A stretch of 56,701 nucleotides of DNA from positions 76,026 to 132,726 of the forward strand of contig NZFS01000011.1 in assembly GCA_002690725.1 (NCBI GenBank), given 5' to 3'. Shown here piece by piece: positions 53,940 through 56,701 of the stretch (position 1 is the stretch's first letter; the number at the start of each line of letters is the position of its first letter). The DNA is from Gammaproteobacteria bacterium. Its GTDB lineage: Bacteria; Pseudomonadota; Gammaproteobacteria; Magnimaribacterales; D2472. The position numbers and the translations under genes were made by a program. The notes beneath the pieces are model-generated. The model was not told the origin of the DNA. It saw only the letters and a program-made list of their open reading frames with translations, and did no database searches.

Positions 53940-55047
53940 TTTAGTTCTAGGCATTTTAATTTTGTGTGCTTCACTTTCAGCTAATTGCTCAAATCTAGAT
54001 AATTTAATTCTGCCAGACGGCTTTGAAATTAGTATTTTCGCTGATGAATTAAATACACCAAGACAAATCTCTGAAACTGATAAAGGTTATGTGATTGTTG
54101 GCACAAAAAAAGGAGATAAAATTTATGCACTTTATGATAAAGATTTCGATGGATACGCAGAAAAGAAAATATTAATAGCTGATGGTCTGCAAAATCCTAC
54201 CGGTGTAAGTGTTCATAATGGTGATTTATATTTTGCTGAAATCGATACAATTTGGATTGTAAAGAATATTGATGATTGGTTGAGTAAAAACTCTAAATCA
54301 TTACCAAAAAAAACAATTTATATGAATAATCTGCCATCTGAAACCTGGCATGGATTTAAATATATTGATTTTGGTCCAGATGGTAATTTATATATACCAG
54401 TTGGTGTTCCATGTAATATTTGCATAGAGCCTCAAGCTAAAGACAAAAGGTTTGCAGCTATTCATAAGTATATTGATGGAGAGCTAATAACGGTTGCTGA
54501 TGGAGTAAGAAATAGTGTTGGATTTGATTGGCATCCTGTCTCAAAAAAAATGTATTTTTCTGATAATGGGCGAGACTGGCTGGGCGACGACTCCCCTTCA
54601 TGTGAGTTAAATGTCGTAAATGAGGAGGGAAGTTTTTATGGATATCCATACAAACATGCAAAAGACGTTATTGATCCTGAGTTTGGATATCTTATTCCTT
54701 CTGTTGACAAGAAATTTGTAGATCCAATTGTTGAACTGGGTCCACATGTTGCTCCATTAGGAATTACTTTTTATGATGGTCATGTTTTTCCAGATAAATA
54801 CAAAAATAGTATTTTTGTTGCGCTTCATGGCTCTTGGAACAGAACTAAAAAATCTGGATACACCATCGTTTTTGTAAAACTTGATAATGATGGTAATTAC
54901 CTTTATCAAGAAGATTTTATTACTGGATGGTTATCAAATGAGTCAGCCTGGGGAAGACCAGTATCACCATTTATTATGAAAGATGGGTCAATGTTAATAT
55001 CGGATGATAAATACAACGTTATCTATAGAGTTTCATATAAAGGTTAG
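53926..55047 (+). CDS. PQQ-dependent sugar dehydrogenase-like (sorbosone/glucose dehydrogenase) beta-propeller
   Basis: About 373 residues with an N-terminal signal peptide (NLVLGILILCASLSANC), so periplasmic. Propeller features of the soluble aldose/sorbosone dehydrogenase family: DGFEISIFADELNTPRQ, DGLQNPTGV, TWHGFKYIDFGPDGNLYIPVG, GVRNSVGFDWHP, FSDNGRDWLGDDSP, HVAPLGITFYDG and HGSWNRTKK. The usual PQQ-contact His and Arg positions appear occupied. GTG at 53926 places the start right before the signal peptide; an upstream ATG at 53899 would add a non-signal leader. It overlaps the PglF-type gene by 14 bases. Confidence 0.85.
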   Translation: MKKNNLVLGILILCASLSANCSNLDNLILPDGFEISIFADELNTPRQISETDKGYVIVGTKKGDKIYALYDKDFDGYAEKKILIADGLQNPTGVSVHNGDLYFAEIDTIWIVKNIDDWLSKNSKSLPKKTIYMNNLPSETWHGFKYIDFGPDGNLYIPVGVPCNICIEPQAKDKRFAAIHKYIDGELITVADGVRNSVGFDWHPVSKKMYFSDNGRDWLGDDSPSCELNVVNEEGSFYGYPYKHAKDVIDPEFGYLIPSVDKKFVDPIVELGPHVAPLGITFYDGHVFPDKYKNSIFVALHGSWNRTKKSGYTIVFVKLDNDGNYLYQEDFITGWLSNESAWGRPVSPFIMKDGSMLISDDKYNVIYRVSYKG

Positions 55048-55800
55048 ATGACAATTCAAGATTTATCAAAAGATATTGTTCTTGCAAAAAAAGCTGCTTT
55101 AGAGTCCGGTAAATTTTTATTAAACAAGAAAGATCAAATTAATAAAAGATTAAATTCTGATTCAAAAGATGTGAAATTAAAGGCTGATATTGAATCTGAA
55201 AATTTAATTAAATCTGTTATTTCTTCAGAATCTAAATATCCTATCTTGGCTGAAGAAAGTGGCAAATCCACTGAAGATTTAGGAGAAATTTATTGGGTTA
55301 TTGATCCGCTTGATGGAACAGCTAATTACAGTAGAGATATTCCTATATGCTGTGTATCAATTGGTTTAGTAAAAGGAATGAAGCCTCTGCTTGGAGTTAT
55401 ATATGATTTTAACAATAACCAAATGTACTCAGGGGATATATTTACAAATTCGGCAAATATGAACGATATACCAATTAATGTTTCTCAAAAATTAGATAAA
55501 AAAGAAAGCATTTTAATTACTGGCCTTCCATATAATACAGATTATTCAAATAACTCATTGAATAATATGATTCAAGATATGCAGCAATGGCAAAAAATAA
55601 GAATGATTGGCTCTGCTGCAATGGCAGCATGCTACATAGCATCTGGCAAAGCTGAAAAATATCAAGAGAATGGTATTTATTTGTGGGATATAATCGCTGG
55701 CGCTGCTATAGTTGAGTCAGCAGGTGGCTCGGCTGAAATTTTTAATCAAAGAGAAAATTTCCAAGTTGATATAATTTTTTCAAATTCAAAAGTTAAATAA
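55048..55800 (+). CDS. Inositol-monophosphatase family phosphatase (SuhB/CysQ-like)
   Basis: 250 residues with the family's metal motifs: AEES (about residues 68-71), VIDPLDGTANYSR (about 84-96) and WDIIAGAAIVESAGG near the end. These Mg-dependent phosphatases act on inositol phosphate, PAP or histidinol phosphate; the sequence alone does not settle which. The ATG follows the sugar dehydrogenase stop directly, and the photolyase gene starts five bases later. Confidence 0.88.
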   Translation: MTIQDLSKDIVLAKKAALESGKFLLNKKDQINKRLNSDSKDVKLKADIESENLIKSVISSESKYPILAEESGKSTEDLGEIYWVIDPLDGTANYSRDIPICCVSIGLVKGMKPLLGVIYDFNNNQMYSGDIFTNSANMNDIPINVSQKLDKKESILITGLPYNTDYSNNSLNNMIQDMQQWQKIRMIGSAAMAACYIASGKAEKYQENGIYLWDIIAGAAIVESAGGSAEIFNQRENFQVDIIFSNSKVK

Positions 55801-55805
55801 AAATT

Positions 55806-56701
55806 ATGAGAGGTTTAGTCTGGTTAAGAAATGACCTTCGGATTGATGACAATCCAGCATTAAGACAAGCTTGCATTGATACAAATGAAGTTCATTGTAT
55901 TTATATTTATTCATCAGAACAAATGAAACTTCATAATCAAGCAAATTGTAAGATTGAATTTATTATTAATAATTTAATAAACTTAAATGAAAATCTAAAA
56001 AAACTTAATATTCCACTCACTATTGTTGATTCGAAAGGCTTTAGTGATAATCCAAAAAAAATTCTTGATATTGTAAAAGAAAGATCAATATCTAATGTCT
56101 ATTGGAATAATATGTTTGGAACTGACGAAAGTGAAAGAGATAAAAAAGTAAAAGATCTCTTAGATAAAGAAAATATCAAAAATATATCATTTAATGATCA
56201 GGTAGTATTTGCTCCTGGGACAATTAGAACAAAGGAAGAAAAACCCTACTCAGTATTTACTCCTTTTAAGAGAAGATGGATTGAAAACTTCAATTTAGAT
56301 TTTTTAGATATCGAATTTAAATATACTCTTAAAGATAATGCTGATATTAATTCAAATGTAAATGAGTTTAATTTTAAGTTCAATAAAACTCATTCTGTTG
56401 ATATGTCTATATGGAAGATTGGTGAAACTAATGCGCTATCAATATTGGAAGAATATTTAGATAAAAAAGTTCTTCAATATTCCATCAATAGAAATGACCC
56501 AATTTTAGAGGGTACCAGTAGATTATCTCCTTATCTGGCATTGGGAATAATTTCACCAAAAAGATGTATTTTAGAAGCGCTCAAGATAAATAATTTTGAA
56601 TTAGATTCTGGTGAGAAAGGCATAATTAAATGGATTGATGAAATTGTTTGGAGAGAGTTTTATAAAAATATTATGTTTTGTTTTCCAAAAGTAAGCAAAG
56701 G
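55806..56701 (+). CDS. phr: Deoxyribodipyrimidine photolyase, N-terminal part (right-truncated)
   Basis: Light-driven repair of UV pyrimidine dimers. The frame from ATG 55806 stays open to the window edge (298 complete codons). Seen: GLVWLRNDLRIDDNPALRQA at the start of the antenna-binding domain, VYWNN, PFKRRW, and the FAD-domain opening GTSRLSPYLALGIISPK followed by WIDEIVWREFYKNIM. The C-terminal FAD-binding remainder lies outside. A photolyase suits a sunlit surface-water lifestyle. Confidence 0.93.
   Translation, partial: MRGLVWLRNDLRIDDNPALRQACIDTNEVHCIYIYSSEQMKLHNQANCKIEFIINNLINLNENLKKLNIPLTIVDSKGFSDNPKKILDIVKERSISNVYWNNMFGTDESERDKKVKDLLDKENIKNISFNDQVVFAPGTIRTKEEKPYSVFTPFKRRWIENFNLDFLDIEFKYTLKDNADINSNVNEFNFKFNKTHSVDMSIWKIGETNALSILEEYLDKKVLQYSINRNDPILEGTSRLSPYLALGIISPKRCILEALKINNFELDSGEKGIIKWIDEIVWREFYKNIMFCFPKVSK

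Overview
The window is strongly AT-rich, densely packed bacterial DNA. Housekeeping gene order (tyrA-aroA-cmk-rpsA-ihfB, uvrC-pgsA, infC-rpmI-rplT-pheS-pheT, both IHF subunits) points to a gammaproteobacterium. Very short spacers, many 4-base overlaps, shortened housekeeping proteins, a photolyase and a PQQ-type sugar dehydrogenase suggest a streamlined marine surface-water lineage. SAR86-like is my inference; no marker gene here proves it.

Layout. (1) 1-8637 is a tight housekeeping run: tyrA (left-truncated), aroA, cmk, rpsA, ihfB, pyrF, pgi, uvrC, pgsA. (2) 8634-21383 is surface-sugar island I, interrupted by tRNA-Cys and closed by tRNA-Leu(UAA). It holds a short nucleotide-sugar dehydrogenase, a nucleotidyltransferase-cupin fusion, a CMP-ulosonate synthetase, a class III aminotransferase, methyltransferases, two SDRs, a sugar isomerase, heptose-phosphate genes (gmhA, a gmhB-like HAD, a CBS-GHMP kinase fusion) and a NeuB-TIM barrel fusion. 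(3) A lone minus-strand FkbM methyltransferase lies at 21600-22562. (4) 22706-39258 is island II, a Wzx/Wzy-type polysaccharide locus: Wzz, gmd (amber stop inside), flippase, C-methyltransferase, GDP-mannose Nudix hydrolase, a second GMD-like protein, glycosyltransferases, fcl, a perosamine-synthase-like aminotransferase, an EpsG-type polymerase, a UDP-sugar dehydrogenase, a PglC-like initiating transferase, an acetyltransferase and a second aminotransferase. (5) 39255-43714 is housekeeping: broken pdxH, then infC-rpmI-rplT-pheS-pheT. (6) 43787-49140 carries Wza-like and YjbH-like export proteins and a repeat-rich surface protein, followed by ihfA and an antisense tRNA-Pro. (7) 49567-56701 holds a secreted carboxylesterase, a TerB-like protein, a PglF/WbpM-type dehydratase, a PQQ-type sugar dehydrogenase, an IMPase-family phosphatase and the start of a photolyase.

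How it fits together. Islands I and II supply and assemble a complex surface glycan: GDP-4-keto-6-deoxymannose to GDP-fucose and probably GDP-perosamine, activated heptose, a CMP-ulosonate, a UDP-uronate and probably a UDP-4-amino-6-deoxy-N-acetylhexosamine. The membrane is crossed through Wzx/Wzy/Wzz and the outer membrane through Wza/YjbH. Polysaccharide genes appear to have entered two otherwise conserved arrays, pgsA-tRNA-Cys-tRNA-Leu and pheT-ihfA.

Main oddities: an intrinsic-terminator hairpin inside the 5' coding end of ihfA; PheS and PheT that both lack their accessory tRNA-binding domains; an AUA start for infC; an amber codon in the gmd active-site motif beside a GMD paralogue with an altered active site; and two genes broken at 10-base homopolymers, each repaired by removing one base.
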